64,000 nt of DNA from Rhizobium esperanzae (GCF_002204185.1 NZ_MXPU01000006.1:280901-344900); one strand, 5' to 3'. Shown: positions 17,728 through 27,497, counted from the first letter of the stretch. The notes: generated from the sequence alone by a model not told the origin. Numbers and translations are program-made.

Positions 17728-18648
17728 ATGGATTTGGCGGAAAGTAAGGTCGGCACGCGGGCAATCTATCAGCCCGGCGCAAGCAGCATTGAGGGTTCGC
17801 CGACGGCACTGCAGATGTTTCACGCGCACCCGCCTATCATGGCTATGCCGCACTGGCACGCGCAGGTCGAGATCAACTATGTCATGCGCGGAAGTGTGCA
17901 TTACCGCATGAACGATCACGCGTTTCGGCTGAACGCCGGTGATATGTGCCTCTTTTGGGGTGGGCAGCCGCATCAGATGGACGAATCGTCAGATGATTCG
18001 CTTTATGCCGGTGCCCACCTGCCGCTCGTTTATTTCTTCCGGCTGCGCCTGCCGATCAGCATTTCCAGCCGTCTTATGAAAGGTGAGACGTTGCTGACCT
18101 CGGCAACGGACGCTGCTGATAACGAAAACTTCGCTCGCTGGTTTCGCTATGCCAATTCCGGTGATTCCGCCAAGGCCCAGCACGCCGTGGACGAATTGCT
18201 GCTGCGCATCGAGCGTATCGCATTCGAACCCTATTCGATGACGACATCGAAGACGACTGCCAGCCTGGATGGCGATCAGCTGCATCCCAACTCCTCGCGA
18301 AGTGTCGCGCGCATGTGCGATTTCATCGCCGCCAATTTCCTGCAGGACATCGATTCGGTCGATATCGCCCGCGCCGCCGATCTGCATCCGAAATATGCCA
18401 TGAATCTTTTCAAGCGATCGACCGGCATGACGCTCAGCAAATATGTGACGCTGCTCAGGCTGTCTCGCGCGCAGGCGATGCTGATGAGCGAAGGCGCCAA
18501 CGTTTTGCAGGTGGCAATGGACAGCGGCTTCGGCTCGATCAGCGCCTTCAACAAATCCTTTCGCCACATCGCCGGGATGTCGCCGTCCGATTTCCGCCGC
18601 GACATCCGGCTGGTGACGACGATGCCCGCCGGCGCCTTCCGCAATTAA
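17728..18648 (+). CDS. AraC-family transcriptional regulator
   Basis: 306 residues: an N-terminal cupin-like sensing domain (about 20-150, with 'MPHWHAQVEINYVMRG') and a C-terminal double helix-turn-helix (about 195-295, with 'NLFKRSTGMTLSKYVTLLRLSRAQAML' and 'GFGSISAFNKSFRHIAGMSPSDFRR'). MelR-like organisation. It is divergent from the sugar-binding protein gene across an 86-base gap, so it most likely activates that operon in response to the sugar. Confidence 0.9.
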   Translation: MDLAESKVGTRAIYQPGASSIEGSPTALQMFHAHPPIMAMPHWHAQVEINYVMRGSVHYRMNDHAFRLNAGDMCLFWGGQPHQMDESSDDSLYAGAHLPLVYFFRLRLPISISSRLMKGETLLTSATDAADNENFARWFRYANSGDSAKAQHAVDELLLRIERIAFEPYSMTTSKTTASLDGDQLHPNSSRSVARMCDFIAANFLQDIDSVDIARAADLHPKYAMNLFKRSTGMTLSKYVTLLRLSRAQAMLMSEGANVLQVAMDSGFGSISAFNKSFRHIAGMSPSDFRRDIRLVTTMPAGAFRN

Positions 18649-18656
18649 CGCATGTT

Positions 18657-18700
18657 CCGCCTCATCGCCTGTCATATGCGGCTGAGGACTTATCTTTTTT
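18657..18700 (+). terminator. Probable terminator of the araC-type gene
   Basis: An imperfect stem (CCTCAtCGC pairing with GCGgcTGAGG across a short loop) followed by CTTATCTTTTTT, eight bases after the AraC stop. It overlaps the stop of the convergent VOC gene. Confidence 0.4.
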
Positions 18701-19085
18701 CAGCGAGCTCAATCTGGATGCCATCGGGATCGCGCACGAAGGCGACCTTGTGCAGGACCTCGGCGTTGATTGCCAGGCGCGGCCTTTCCTTGACCTCGAC
18801 GCCGGCCTTTTGCAGACGGGTGAAGGTCTCCTGGACATCTTCGAACAGGAAGGTCAGGTGGCGCAGACCGGCCGTGCCCTCGGGCACATCGACCGCCCTT
18901 GCCGCGCCTCCCGCCGGTGCGAAAATTTCCAGCATACCGCCGCCGGCGTCGAGAAAGGCGATCTCGGCACCATCGGCCATCCTCTTGCGCAGATGCAGGC
19001 GCAGGCCGACCAGACCGCAGTAGAAATCGACGGACCGGTCCATGTCACTGACCGTCATGCCGACATGTTCGAAGGATTTCAGCAT
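18690..19085 (-). CDS. VOC (glyoxalase/dioxygenase superfamily) protein
   Basis: 131 residues forming two beta-alpha-beta-beta-beta modules. 'FEHVGMTVSDMDRSVDFYCGLVGLRL' starts module one, and 'LRHLTFLFEDV' with 'FVRDPDGIQIELAE' closes module two; His and Glu of those motifs are the usual metal ligands. The ATG at 19085 is chosen as the domain start; a 29-residue extension upstream is atypical. Enzymes of this fold include lactoylglutathione lyases, epimerases and dioxygenases; I cannot say which. Confidence 0.82.
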   Translation of the reverse strand: MLKSFEHVGMTVSDMDRSVDFYCGLVGLRLHLRKRMADGAEIAFLDAGGGMLEIFAPAGGAARAVDVPEGTAGLRHLTFLFEDVQETFTRLQKAGVEVKERPRLAINAEVLHKVAFVRDPDGIQIELAEKR

Positions 19086-19218
19086 GGGTGCTTTTCTCAG
19101 TTCGGATTGCAAAAGGATTTCATAGAAGTCTTTCAGCGTTGACGGCAGCAGACGTGGCGGCCGCTTGTGCACTGTGGGCGTCGCCGCTACGGTGAGGTCA
19201 AAACGGGGTCAGAACCAT

Positions 19219-19728
19219 ATGCACATTCGAAAGGCAGTATCCGCCGATGCGGAGGAGCTGTGCAGTCTCCTGAACGAAATCATTCTGGCCGGGGGGACAA
19301 CCGCGCTCGAGACGCCGTTGACAGCTGCGGAATTCGCGGATTGGTTCATCGACGGCGAATTCCCCCTCATCTGTCATGTTGCAGTGCATGATCGGTCGCT
19401 TGCCGGCTTCCAGTCATTGAGCCTCTATGGCGATCCGCCGAAAGGTCATGCCGATATCGCAACATTTGCCCGCGTAAACCCGAAGATACCAGGCGTGGGC
19501 CGTGCCCTTTTTCCGGCGACGCTGGCAGCGGCCGAGGAACTCGGGCTTGAATTTATCAATGCGACCATTCGGGCCGATAATGTCGGCGGTCTTGCCTATT
19601 ACACAAAGATGGGCTTCGAGCCCTATGACCGGCTTATTCAGATTCCGCTTTTGGACGGAACGCCCGTCGATCGGATCAAGAAGCGTTTCAGAGTAGATGC
19701 CGAGCGCCGACCGGCATCCTCCGTTTGA
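19219..19728 (+). CDS. GNAT-family N-acetyltransferase
   Basis: 169 residues with a GNAT fold: 'MHIRKAVSADAEELCSLLNEI' at the start, an acetyl-CoA-binding stretch around 'NPKIPGVGRALFPATLAAAEELG', and 'ATIRADNVGGLAYYTKMGFEPYDR' at the C-terminal end. The P-loop (Q/R-x-x-G-x-G/A) is degenerate but recognisable. Substrate unknown; neighbours give no hint. Confidence 0.82.
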   Translation: MHIRKAVSADAEELCSLLNEIILAGGTTALETPLTAAEFADWFIDGEFPLICHVAVHDRSLAGFQSLSLYGDPPKGHADIATFARVNPKIPGVGRALFPATLAAAEELGLEFINATIRADNVGGLAYYTKMGFEPYDRLIQIPLLDGTPVDRIKKRFRVDAERRPASSV

Positions 19729-19748
19729 CCCTTCGGGGTCGGAATCGT

Positions 19749-20843
19749 TCAGAGGCCGCCAGCCCTGCGCTGTTCTTCCGGAAGCCATGAGCGATAGAGC
19801 GGATGATCGGCGGCAATCGGCATCGGCGTCGGCTGGCCGGTGCGCTGAGAGAAATAGGCGGCCGTCACCAACTCCAGCGAATTGCGGGCGTCCTGCAATG
19901 TCACCGGCGGATCCGTGTCTTCGACGATCGCCCGATGGAACAGCTCGAACTGGCGGGTATAACCATCCTCGCCCGGCACATAGGCGGCGAGCGCGGCATC
20001 GATCCGCACCTGGTGCTCTTCGGTTCCGGCGGTAAAGACCCAGGGATCGCGGCCCATCGTATAGGGTTCGAGGATGCTTTCGGCGACCAGATCGCTAAAG
20101 CAGAAGCGTAGCCGCGAGATTTCTTTGCGCGAGCCGAGCGTCATCGACAGCGTCGCCAGCGAGCCATTCTGCATTCTCACTGAGAGGGCGGCAGTATCCT
20201 CGACCTCGATCGGATTGACCAGCGTCGCGCCATAGGAAAACACTTCGGCGCAAGGGCCGTGCACATAGTTCAGCATATCATGGGCATGAATCGCGTGGCC
20301 GAGAAGGCCGCCGCCGAGTTCGCTCGCCCATTTGCCGCGCCACGGCACGGCGTAATAATCCGGGCCGCGCCACCAATGGGTCTCGATCGTCGTCAGGAAG
20401 GGCTTGCCGGCGAGGCCCTGCTCGATCAGCAGTTTCAGCTTCTGCAGGCCGGAGCCGTAGCGATACTGAAAGATCGGCATCAGCTTTCGGCCGGGGAAGC
20501 GAGCGAGGATGCGGCCCATCTCGTCGACTTCGGCAATCGAGCCAAACAGAGGCTTTTCACAAATCACGTGCTTGCCGGATTCGATGCCTTTGCGGCAGAG
20601 CTCGAAATGCGAGCTCGGCGGCGTCGAAATGTCGATGATGTCGAGATCGTCCCGGGCAAACAGCGAATCCGCATCCTGCGTATATTCGCCGATGCCGAAT
20701 TCCTCGCACAGCGCCTTGCCACGATCCTCATCAAGCGAGCAGAGTACGGGAACCTCAAAGAGATCCTTGTTCCAGCCGAAGCCGGTCAGATGCCGCGCGG
20801 CAATGCCTGCGCCGATGACGCCGACGCGCAATTTCCTGGTCAT
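19749..20843 (-). CDS. Gfo/Idh/MocA-family oxidoreductase
   Basis: 364 residues. Rossmann 'RVGVIGAGIAARHL' at the start, 'CEKPLFGSIAEVDEMG' with the catalytic-region EKP, and 'GGGLLGHAIHAHDMLNYV', which carries the general acid/base His of the family. It follows the second Gfo gene after 10 bases on the same strand. NAD(P)-dependent oxidation of a sugar, inositol or sugar acid is the family role; substrate unknown. Confidence 0.88.
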   Translation of the reverse strand: MTRKLRVGVIGAGIAARHLTGFGWNKDLFEVPVLCSLDEDRGKALCEEFGIGEYTQDADSLFARDDLDIIDISTPPSSHFELCRKGIESGKHVICEKPLFGSIAEVDEMGRILARFPGRKLMPIFQYRYGSGLQKLKLLIEQGLAGKPFLTTIETHWWRGPDYYAVPWRGKWASELGGGLLGHAIHAHDMLNYVHGPCAEVFSYGATLVNPIEVEDTAALSVRMQNGSLATLSMTLGSRKEISRLRFCFSDLVAESILEPYTMGRDPWVFTAGTEEHQVRIDAALAAYVPGEDGYTRQFELFHRAIVEDTDPPVTLQDARNSLELVTAAYFSQRTGQPTPMPIAADHPLYRSWLPEEQRRAGGL

Positions 20844-20853
20844 GCTATCCTCC

Positions 20854-21864
20854 TCAACGAGCGCCGATGCGCGCGGCTTTCGTCTGGGCTTCGAGCGAAA
20901 GGCGGCAGACTTCGAACACGTGATCCTGGGTCATCGCCGTCTGCGTGCGATTGCCGACATCGGCGGTGAAAGCATCGAAATAATCGAGCTTTTCGCCGCT
21001 GCAATCGATGTGGGTCATCTCCTTGCCGTTGACGAGGAAGAGGTGATCCTTGCCCGGCCGGCCGGCGATATCGATATATTTGCGCAGCTCTATATAACCC
21101 TCGGTGCCGAGGATGGTGAGGCGGCCGTCGCCCCAGGTGGGCAGCGCCTCCGGCGTGAACCAGTCGACACGGACATAACCCGCCGCCTTGTCGGAGCGCA
21201 GCAGCACCTCGCCGAAATCCTGGAAGGCGGGTTTATCGGGCATGCCGAAATTACCGATCGAGCTGGCGATGACTTCGCCTGAGGTCGAGCCGGTATAGAA
21301 CAGGAACTGATCGACCTGATGCGAGGCGATGTCGACTATGATGCCGCCGAAATATTCCGGGTCGAAGAACCAGTCCGGCCGGGTCGGCAACTGCAACCGG
21401 TGCGGTCCGACGCCGAGCGTCTGGATCACCTTGCCGATCGCGCCTTCCTTTACCAGCTTGCCGGCCTTGACGGCGGAGCGTACGCAATGGCGCTCCGAAA
21501 AGCAGATCGAAAAGATCTTGCCGGTCTCTGCCACGGTGCGCTTGACCTCTTCGAGCTGGGCGAAGGTCGTCACGCCAGGCTTGTCGGTCATCACGTCCTT
21601 GCCCGCTTTCATCGCGCGAATGGCGAGCCCGGCGCGGTCGCGCGGAATGGCGGAAATGCAGATGACGTCGATCGTCGAATCGTCGAACAGCTTCTCGCGA
21701 TCGATCTGCGGTGCATTGGGATAGGTCTTCTCGAACGTCTCACGCAATGCCGGCACCGAGGTCCGAGGGCAGTAGCCGACGAACTCGCCGCCTGCGGCGA
21801 GCAGTCCCTTCACATGATCGAACGTATGCCCATGGTCGATTCCGACGACGGCAAATCTCAACAT
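20854..21864 (-). CDS. Gfo/Idh/MocA-family oxidoreductase
   Basis: 336 residues. 'MLRFAVVGIDHGHTFDHV' begins the nucleotide-binding domain, 'TDKPGVTTFAQLEEV' stands where EKP is usual (Asp-Lys-Pro), and 'GGIIVDIASHQVDQFLFYTG' carries the catalytic-site His. Start at 21864 is favoured by GGAGG 13 bases upstream; an extra 11 residues are possible. First gene of a two-gene operon with 19749-20843. Confidence 0.86.
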   Translation of the reverse strand: MLRFAVVGIDHGHTFDHVKGLLAAGGEFVGYCPRTSVPALRETFEKTYPNAPQIDREKLFDDSTIDVICISAIPRDRAGLAIRAMKAGKDVMTDKPGVTTFAQLEEVKRTVAETGKIFSICFSERHCVRSAVKAGKLVKEGAIGKVIQTLGVGPHRLQLPTRPDWFFDPEYFGGIIVDIASHQVDQFLFYTGSTSGEVIASSIGNFGMPDKPAFQDFGEVLLRSDKAAGYVRVDWFTPEALPTWGDGRLTILGTEGYIELRKYIDIAGRPGKDHLFLVNGKEMTHIDCSGEKLDYFDAFTADVGNRTQTAMTQDHVFEVCRLSLEAQTKAARIGAR

Positions 21865-21989
21865 TGCTGCAATATCCTCCCGGGATTTTCTGAGCACCGG
21901 CTGCCGCCGGCATCCTCCATGTCGGCCAAAACAGATAACGAAAGCAAGCTCCTGTCAAGGCAAGCCAGGAGGCGAAATCGCCGGTCTTC

Positions 21990-22046
21990 GTATTTAACTA
22001 TCTGTAAAATAAAGATTATTATGTATCTAAATAGTTATTTGTGACC
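21990..22046. promoter_or_regulatory. AT-rich control region between Gfo operon and FAH gene
   Basis: The 368-base gap 21865-22232 separates divergent genes. Its centre is strikingly AT-rich for this genome, with inverted AACTAT (21996) and ATAGTT (22031) and overlapping TATCT words. It probably holds the promoters and an operator for both sides. The rest of the gap shows nothing recognisable. Confidence 0.4.
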
Positions 22047-22232
22047 TTCATTCGAATTGATGCAGGCAGCAGAGCCGCTTTTCAACCCGATCCGGCAAAA
22101 GTGTTTTTCCCCCGCCTATCTTGCTCCGTTCGGCCGAATATGATCGATTCCGGCCGCCGCCGGCTGGAGGGCGGCAATGATCTCGTAATTCTTTCAAGAG
22201 CGCTTCCCGCTTGCCCGTGACGGAGGATCACC

Positions 22233-23393
22233 ATGTATCATCCCCTTCTCGATGCCGCCGCTTCCGGCGGAATTTTTGTCGGCCGCGTCTGGAATCCCGA
22301 AGTTGTCGGCCCGAGCATCGTGACGCTTCGTGAGGGGATGCTCATCGACATCACCTCGCACGAGGCGCCGACGCTGAGCGCCCTCTGCGAGAGGCAGGAT
22401 GCTGCGGACTTCGTCCGAGCTGCAAGTGGCCAGGCGATCGGTTCTCTGGGGGAGATTGCCGCCAACAGCACCGGAAAACCGGATGCCGGACGGCCCTACC
22501 TCCTCGCGCCCGCCGACCTGCAGGCGGTCAAGGCCTGCGGCGTCACCTTTGCCCAGTCGATGATCGAACGCGTCATCGAGGAGAAAGCGGCAGGCAATCC
22601 CGATCGCGCCGCTTCGATCCGCGAGCGCGTCAGCGCGCTGATCGGCGGCAGTCTCACCAATCTCAAGGCCGGTTCGCCGGAGGCCGCCAAGGTCAAGCAG
22701 GCGCTGATCGACGAGGGCATGTGGTCGCAGTATCTCGAAGTCGGCATCGGCCCCGATGCCGAGGTCTTCACCAAGGCGCCGGTGCTCTCTTCCGTCGGCT
22801 GGGGTGCCGATGTCGGCCTGCATCCGATCTCTACCTGGAACAATCCGGAGCCGGAAATCGTGCTCGCGGTCAACAGCCGCGGCGAGATCAAGGGCGCGAC
22901 GCTCGGCAATGATGTCAACCTTCGCGATGTCGAAGGCCGCTCGGCACTCTTGCTCGGCAAGGCCAAGGACAACAATGCCTCCTGCTCGATCGGTCCGTTC
23001 GTCCGGCTGTTCGATGCCGGTTATGGGCTGGACGAGGTGCGCAGGGCCGAACTCGACCTAAAGGTAACCGGGCAGGACGGCTTCGTGCTGCGTGGCAAGA
23101 GTTCGATGTCGCAGATCAGCCGCGACCCGACCGATCTCGTCAAACAGACGCTTGGCCCCCACCATCAATACCCCGATGGTTTCATGCTCTTTCTCGGCAC
23201 GCTGTTTGCGCCGACGCAGGATCGCGACGCGCCAAAGCAAGGCTTCACGCACAAGATCGGCGATGTCGTCGAGATTTCCTCGGCCGGGCTCGGCACGCTC
23301 GTCAATACCGTGCGCCTCTCCACCGAATGCCCGCCCTGGACGTTCGGCATATCGGCGCTGATGCGCAACCTTGCGACGCGTGGGTTACTCTAA
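22233..23393 (+). CDS. Fumarylacetoacetate hydrolase-family protein (sugar-acid dehydratase-like)
   Basis: 386 residues, of the long FAH type. The metal site is visible as 'WNNPEPEIVLAVNSRGEI', and 'LGNDVNLRDVEGRSALLLGKAKDNNASCSIGPF' forms the conserved core. Length and motifs resemble the 2-keto-3-deoxy-D-arabinonate/xylonate dehydratases, which make 2-oxoglutarate semialdehyde, more than true fumarylacetoacetases. GGAGG precedes the ATG. Divergent from two Gfo/Idh/MocA dehydrogenases, suggesting a sugar-acid route, but no sugar-acid dehydratase or aldolase is adjacent. Confidence 0.82.
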   Translation: MYHPLLDAAASGGIFVGRVWNPEVVGPSIVTLREGMLIDITSHEAPTLSALCERQDAADFVRAASGQAIGSLGEIAANSTGKPDAGRPYLLAPADLQAVKACGVTFAQSMIERVIEEKAAGNPDRAASIRERVSALIGGSLTNLKAGSPEAAKVKQALIDEGMWSQYLEVGIGPDAEVFTKAPVLSSVGWGADVGLHPISTWNNPEPEIVLAVNSRGEIKGATLGNDVNLRDVEGRSALLLGKAKDNNASCSIGPFVRLFDAGYGLDEVRRAELDLKVTGQDGFVLRGKSSMSQISRDPTDLVKQTLGPHHQYPDGFMLFLGTLFAPTQDRDAPKQGFTHKIGDVVEISSAGLGTLVNTVRLSTECPPWTFGISALMRNLATRGLL

Positions 23394-23397
23394 GCAG

Positions 23398-23418
23398 CAA
23401 AAGTGCGCAGCGGTTTTG
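23398..23418. repeat. Short palindromic intergenic motif
   Basis: CAAAAGTGCGCAGCGGTTTTG lies between convergent genes; CAAAA and TTTTG pair around a GC core. A partial relative (CAAAAGTGTTTTTC) lies near 22102. Similar words are common between rhizobial genes from memory, but I could not count them here. Confidence 0.3.
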
Positions 23419-23434
23419 TGTCCGGCATTATGAC

Positions 23435-25573
23435 CTATTGGTTTCGCCGTTTGCCCTCTAGCAGGTCGAGAACGGAGTTTGCCGCTTCCAGAACGTTCGT
23501 GCCCGGGCCGAACACGGCCGCAACGCCGTGTTCATGGAGGAATTCATAGTCCTGCCGTGGAATGACGCCGCCGCAGACGACGATGATATCGTCACCGCCC
23601 TTTTCCCTGAGCCTCTCGACCAATTGCGGCAGCAGCGTCCTGTGGCCTGCGGCGAGGGACGAGACGCCGACGACATTGACCTTTCGATCAAGCGCCAACT
23701 CGACAGCCTCGTCAGGCGTCTGAAACAGCGGACCGGCGAGCACGTCGAAGCCGATATCGCCGAAGGCCGAGGCGATCACCTTGGCGCCACGGTCATGACC
23801 GTCCTGACCCAGCTTGGCGACCATGATTTTCGGCCGGTATCCCATCGCTTCCGTCACCCCGGCCATACGCTCCCTCAGGACGGCAAGTTCCGGCTCGTTG
23901 TCATAGGCTTCGCCATAGACGCCCTTGATGACATCAGGTGTCGCGGCATGATCACCAAAGGCAGCGCGCATCGCATCCGATATCTCGCCGACTGTGGCAC
24001 GGGCCCGCGCCGCCTCGATGGCGGCGGCCAGCAGATTGCCTTTGCCGCTGCGTGCGGTTTCCGCCAAGGCGGCCAGCGTTTCGCGCACGGCGCTGCTGTC
24101 GCGCCGCCGCTTCGTCTCCTCGATGCGGCGGATCTGCGCGGTGCGCACCGCGCTGTTGTCGATCTCCAAAATGTCGATCGGCTGTTCGTTGTCGAGCCTG
24201 TAGCGATTGACCCCGACAATGACCTCCTCGCCCTTGTCGACGGCGGCCTGGCGTCGCGCCGCCGCTTCTTCGATCAGCCGCTTCGGCAAACCGTCGTTGA
24301 CAGCCTTCGTCATGCCGCCGAGCGCTTCCACCTCCTCGATCAGCGCCCAGGCGTTGTCGGCAAGTTCCTTCGTCAGGCTCTCGACATAATAGGAGCCGGC
24401 CAGCGGATCGACCACTTTGGTGACGCCGGTTTCATGCTGAAGGATCAGCTGGGTATTGCGGGCGATGCGGGCGGAGAACTCCGTCGGCAGCGCGATCGCC
24501 TCGTCGAAGGAATTGGTGTGCAGCGACTGCGTGCCGCCGAGCACGGCCGACATCGCCTCGAAAGCGGTGCGGATTATGTTGTTGTAGGGGTCCTGCTCCT
24601 GCAGCGAGACGCCGGAGGTTTGGCAATGGGTGCGCAGCATTAGCGAGGAGGCTTTCTTCGGCTGGAACTCTTCCATGATCCGGCTCCAGAGCAGCCGTGC
24701 GGCGCGCAGCTTTGCCGCCTCCATGAAGAAGTTCATGCCGATCGCGAAGAAGAAGGAGAGCCTTCCCGCGAAATCATCGACGTTGAGACCCTTGGCGATC
24801 GCCGCCCTGACATATTCGCGACCGTCGGCCAGCGTGAAGGCAAGCTCCTGCGTGAGCGTCGCGCCGGCCTCCTGCATGTGATAGCCGGAGATCGAGATCG
24901 AGTTGAATTTCGGCATCTCCCTGGCCGTATAGTCGATGATGTCGGCAACGATCCGCATTGAGGGTTCGGGCGGATAGATATAGGTGTTGCGGACCATGAA
25001 CTCCTTAAGGATGTCGTTCTGGATGGTTCCTGATAGCTCGGCCCTCGGCACGCCCTGCTCTTCGCCGGCGACAATGAAGGAAGCGAGGATCGGAATGACG
25101 GCGCCATTCATGGTCATTGAAACCGACATATCCCCAAGCGGAATGCCGTCGAACAGGATTTTCATGTCCTCGACGCTGTCGATCGCGACGCCTGCCTTGC
25201 CGACATCGCCCTCGACGCGAGGGTGGTCGCTGTCATAACCGCGATGGGTGGCAAGATCGAAGGCGACCGACAGGCCCTTCTGGCCGGCAGCGAGATTGCG
25301 GCGATAAAAGGCGTTCGATTCCTCTGCCGTGGAGAAGCCGGCATACTGGCGGATCGTCCAGGGACGGCCGGCATACATCGTCGCGCGCGGTCCGCGGGTA
25401 AAGGGTGCAAAACCGGGCAGCGAGCCGAGATGCGCGGCGCCTTCGAGGTCCTCAGCGGTATAAAGCGGCTTGACAGCGATGCCTTCCGGCGTGTGCCAGG
25501 TCAGTGTCTCGGGTGAGGCCCGCAGTTCCTTCTGCGCAAGCTCCGCCCAATCCGACAGCGTCTTCTTCGTCAT
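23435..25573 (-). CDS. Methylmalonyl-CoA mutase
   Basis: 712 residues, full length for the catalytic subunit. The N-terminal TIM barrel binds the CoA ester ('[14 protein letters not shown]', '[21 protein letters not shown]', '[13 protein letters not shown]'). The C-terminal cobalamin domain has DGHDRG at 591-596 with His593 as the lower cobalt ligand, then '[10 protein letters not shown]' and 'VVCGGVIP'. It interconverts succinyl-CoA and methylmalonyl-CoA using adenosylcobalamin. GGAGGAA five bases before the ATG at 25573 fixes the start over an upstream ATG. It stands alone; no partner subunit, epimerase or MeaB gene is adjacent, as is usual for the homodimeric rhizobial enzyme. Confidence 0.95.
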   Translation of the reverse strand: MTKKTLSDWAELAQKELRASPETLTWHTPEGIAVKPLYTAEDLEGAAHLGSLPGFAPFTRGPRATMYAGRPWTIRQYAGFSTAEESNAFYRRNLAAGQKGLSVAFDLATHRGYDSDHPRVEGDVGKAGVAIDSVEDMKILFDGIPLGDMSVSMTMNGAVIPILASFIVAGEEQGVPRAELSGTIQNDILKEFMVRNTYIYPPEPSMRIVADIIDYTAREMPKFNSISISGYHMQEAGATLTQELAFTLADGREYVRAAIAKGLNVDDFAGRLSFFFAIGMNFFMEAAKLRAARLLWSRIMEEFQPKKASSLMLRTHCQTSGVSLQEQDPYNNIIRTAFEAMSAVLGGTQSLHTNSFDEAIALPTEFSARIARNTQLILQHETGVTKVVDPLAGSYYVESLTKELADNAWALIEEVEALGGMTKAVNDGLPKRLIEEAAARRQAAVDKGEEVIVGVNRYRLDNEQPIDILEIDNSAVRTAQIRRIEETKRRRDSSAVRETLAALAETARSGKGNLLAAAIEAARARATVGEISDAMRAAFGDHAATPDVIKGVYGEAYDNEPELAVLRERMAGVTEAMGYRPKIMVAKLGQDGHDRGAKVIASAFGDIGFDVLAGPLFQTPDEAVELALDRKVNVVGVSSLAAGHRTLLPQLVERLREKGGDDIIVVCGGVIPRQDYEFLHEHGVAAVFGPGTNVLEAANSVLDLLEGKRRNQ

Positions 25574-25689
25574 GCGTTCCTCCGGCTGCTTCATCGCCAC
25601 CTTATCACTTCACAGGTGGATGATGCGATACAGCCTTAGGACAATTAACACAGCAAGGCATTCGCCCGCCGCAAGCCTCCGACTTTGAC

Positions 25690-26343
25690 CTATCTGTGGT
25701 CGAGCTTTGTGACCAGCCGGTCGCCGAGCCACTGGATGCCGCAGACGAGGATGACGAGGACGGCGACCACTGCGATCATGACATTGGTTTCGAAGCGCTG
25801 ATAGCCATAGCGAATGGCAAGGTCGCCGAGGCCGCCGGCGCCGATCGCGCCCGCCATGGCCGAGGCGCCGATCAGCGTCACCAGCGTGACGGTGAAGCCG
25901 GCGACGATGCCCGGCAGTGCTTCAGGCACCAGCACCTCGCGGATGATGGTCCAGCGATTGCCGCCCATGGCGCGTACGGCATCGATCAGCCCGCGGTCGA
26001 CCTCGCGCAACGACACCTCGGCGATGCGCGCATAATAAGGTGTTGCGGCGATGGCGAGCGGCACAATGGCCGCCCCGGTGCCGAGCGCGGTGCCGACGAT
26101 CAGCCTCGTCAGCGGGATCAGCGCCACCAGCAGGATGATGAATGGTACCGAGCGGAAGCCGTTGATGATGGCGCCGAGCATGCGGTTGATCCAGAGATTT
26201 TCGGCGATGCCGCCGCGCGCCGTGACGACGAGGGCAAGGCCGAGCGGCAGGCCGGCGACGAGCGAAATCACTCCCGAGGCGACGGTCATCAGGACCGTCT
26301 CCCAAAGCGAGCGAAGAAGCAGTTCAAGCATGATCGGTGTCAT
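25690..26343 (-). CDS. metI: D-methionine ABC transporter permease
   Basis: 217 residues with five to six membrane helices and the MetI-type EAA loop 'VDRGLIDAVRAMGGNRWTIIREVLVPEALPG'. ATG 26343 has GGTGGAGG nine bases upstream and overlaps the end of metN by 20 bases; a TTG at 26349 is less likely. It forms the membrane channel of the MetQNI importer for methionine, D-methionine or related compounds. Confidence 0.9.
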   Translation of the reverse strand: MTPIMLELLLRSLWETVLMTVASGVISLVAGLPLGLALVVTARGGIAENLWINRMLGAIINGFRSVPFIILLVALIPLTRLIVGTALGTGAAIVPLAIAATPYYARIAEVSLREVDRGLIDAVRAMGGNRWTIIREVLVPEALPGIVAGFTVTLVTLIGASAMAGAIGAGGLGDLAIRYGYQRFETNVMIAVVAVLVILVCGIQWLGDRLVTKLDHR

Positions 26344-27409
26344 AACCAAGCACCTCCACCCGGGCGGACCGGGCCGTCAGGAATTGTTCGACCTTTCCGG
26401 CGAGCGCAGGCTCGTGCGCGGGAACGGCGACGAAGAACCGCGCCACCGGCTGGTTCTGGATATGGTCGATGCCGCCATGGACAAGGCGGAAGGAATGCGG
26501 CAGCGTCGCCGAGAGTTCCGCAAACAGCGCGCCCTGCGCTTGCGGCCCGGCAAGATCGACACTGAGGATCACTTCGCTGCCCGCCGTCGCCGACAGCCGG
26601 CCGAGAATATGATCGGGAAGTTGCGGGCGGATGCCGCCAAGCAAGCTCCTGGTGATGTCAGTCTGCGGATTGGCGAAGACCGACCAGACCTGGCCCTCCT
26701 CGACGATCCGCCCGGCATCGATGACCGCGACGCGATCGGCAATGCCGCGCACCACTTCCATCTCATGCGTGATCAGCAGAATGGTCAGTCCGAGCTTACG
26801 GTTGATATCCCTGAGCAGCGCCAGGATCGATCGTGTTGTCTCAGGGTCGAGGGCCGATGTCGCCTCGTCTGACAGCAGTAGTGCCGGGCGCGCCGCCAGC
26901 GCCCGGGCGATGCCGACGCGTTGTTTCTGGCCGCCGGAGAGCGATGAGGGATAGGCCTGCGCCTTGTCGGCGAGACCGACGAGCTCGAGCAGTTCCTGCG
27001 CCCGCTTCAGGCGCTCGGCCCTGGCAATACCCTCGATCTTCAGCGGCAGCGCAACATTGTCCTCGACCGTCTTGGCGGAAAGCAGATTGAAGTGCTGAAA
27101 GATCATGCCGATGCGGCGACGCAGCGGCTGCAGTTCCTGCTCTTGAAGCCCGGTAATATCGCGGCCCTCTATGCGGATCTCGCCGCTGTCGGCGCGCTCC
27201 AGCCCGTTCAGGCAGCGGATCAGCGTCGACTTGCCGGCGCCGCTGCGGCCGATGATGCCAAGGATCTCGCCCCTATTCACGCTCAGCGAAATACCGTCAA
27301 GTGCCGGCGTGGCCCCGAACCGACGCTTCACGTCGATAAGCCTCACCACCTCTTCGGCCGCCGCCTGCGGCCGCGGCTCGATCGCCGCCCTGGAAACAAC
27401 GGAGTTCAT
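26324..27409 (-). CDS. metN: Methionine ABC transporter ATP-binding protein
   Basis: 361 residues. The ATPase domain has Walker A GRSGAGKST, Q-loop 'MIFQHFNLL', signature LSGGQKQR, 'LLLSDEATSALDP' and 'LITHEMEVV'. A C-terminal NIL domain (about 270-345) is the allosteric methionine-binding domain typical of MetN. Lies between metQ and metI. Confidence 0.92.
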   Translation of the reverse strand: MNSVVSRAAIEPRPQAAAEEVVRLIDVKRRFGATPALDGISLSVNRGEILGIIGRSGAGKSTLIRCLNGLERADSGEIRIEGRDITGLQEQELQPLRRRIGMIFQHFNLLSAKTVEDNVALPLKIEGIARAERLKRAQELLELVGLADKAQAYPSSLSGGQKQRVGIARALAARPALLLSDEATSALDPETTRSILALLRDINRKLGLTILLITHEMEVVRGIADRVAVIDAGRIVEEGQVWSVFANPQTDITRSLLGGIRPQLPDHILGRLSATAGSEVILSVDLAGPQAQGALFAELSATLPHSFRLVHGGIDHIQNQPVARFFVAVPAHEPALAGKVEQFLTARSARVEVLGYDTDHA

Positions 27410-27431
27410 GTACTTTTCCCTGCAAATACTG

Positions 27432-27465
27432 AAGGCGGCCCCGGCAGGAACGCCCGGGCCGCCTT
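27432..27465 (-). promoter_or_regulatory. Intercistronic hairpin after metQ
   Basis: AAGGCGGCCC (27432-27441) and GGGCCGCCTT (27456-27465) form a perfect ten-base stem with a 14-base loop, 33 bases after the metQ stop and 23 bases before metN. Same position as the hairpins that follow the other binding-protein genes. Confidence 0.6.
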
Positions 27466-27497
27466 TCGGCAGGCCTTAACTGCGGCCCAGTTTCGGA

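Noticed and set aside
23528..24643. 371-codon plus-strand frame
   Set aside because: Antisense of methylmalonyl-CoA mutase.
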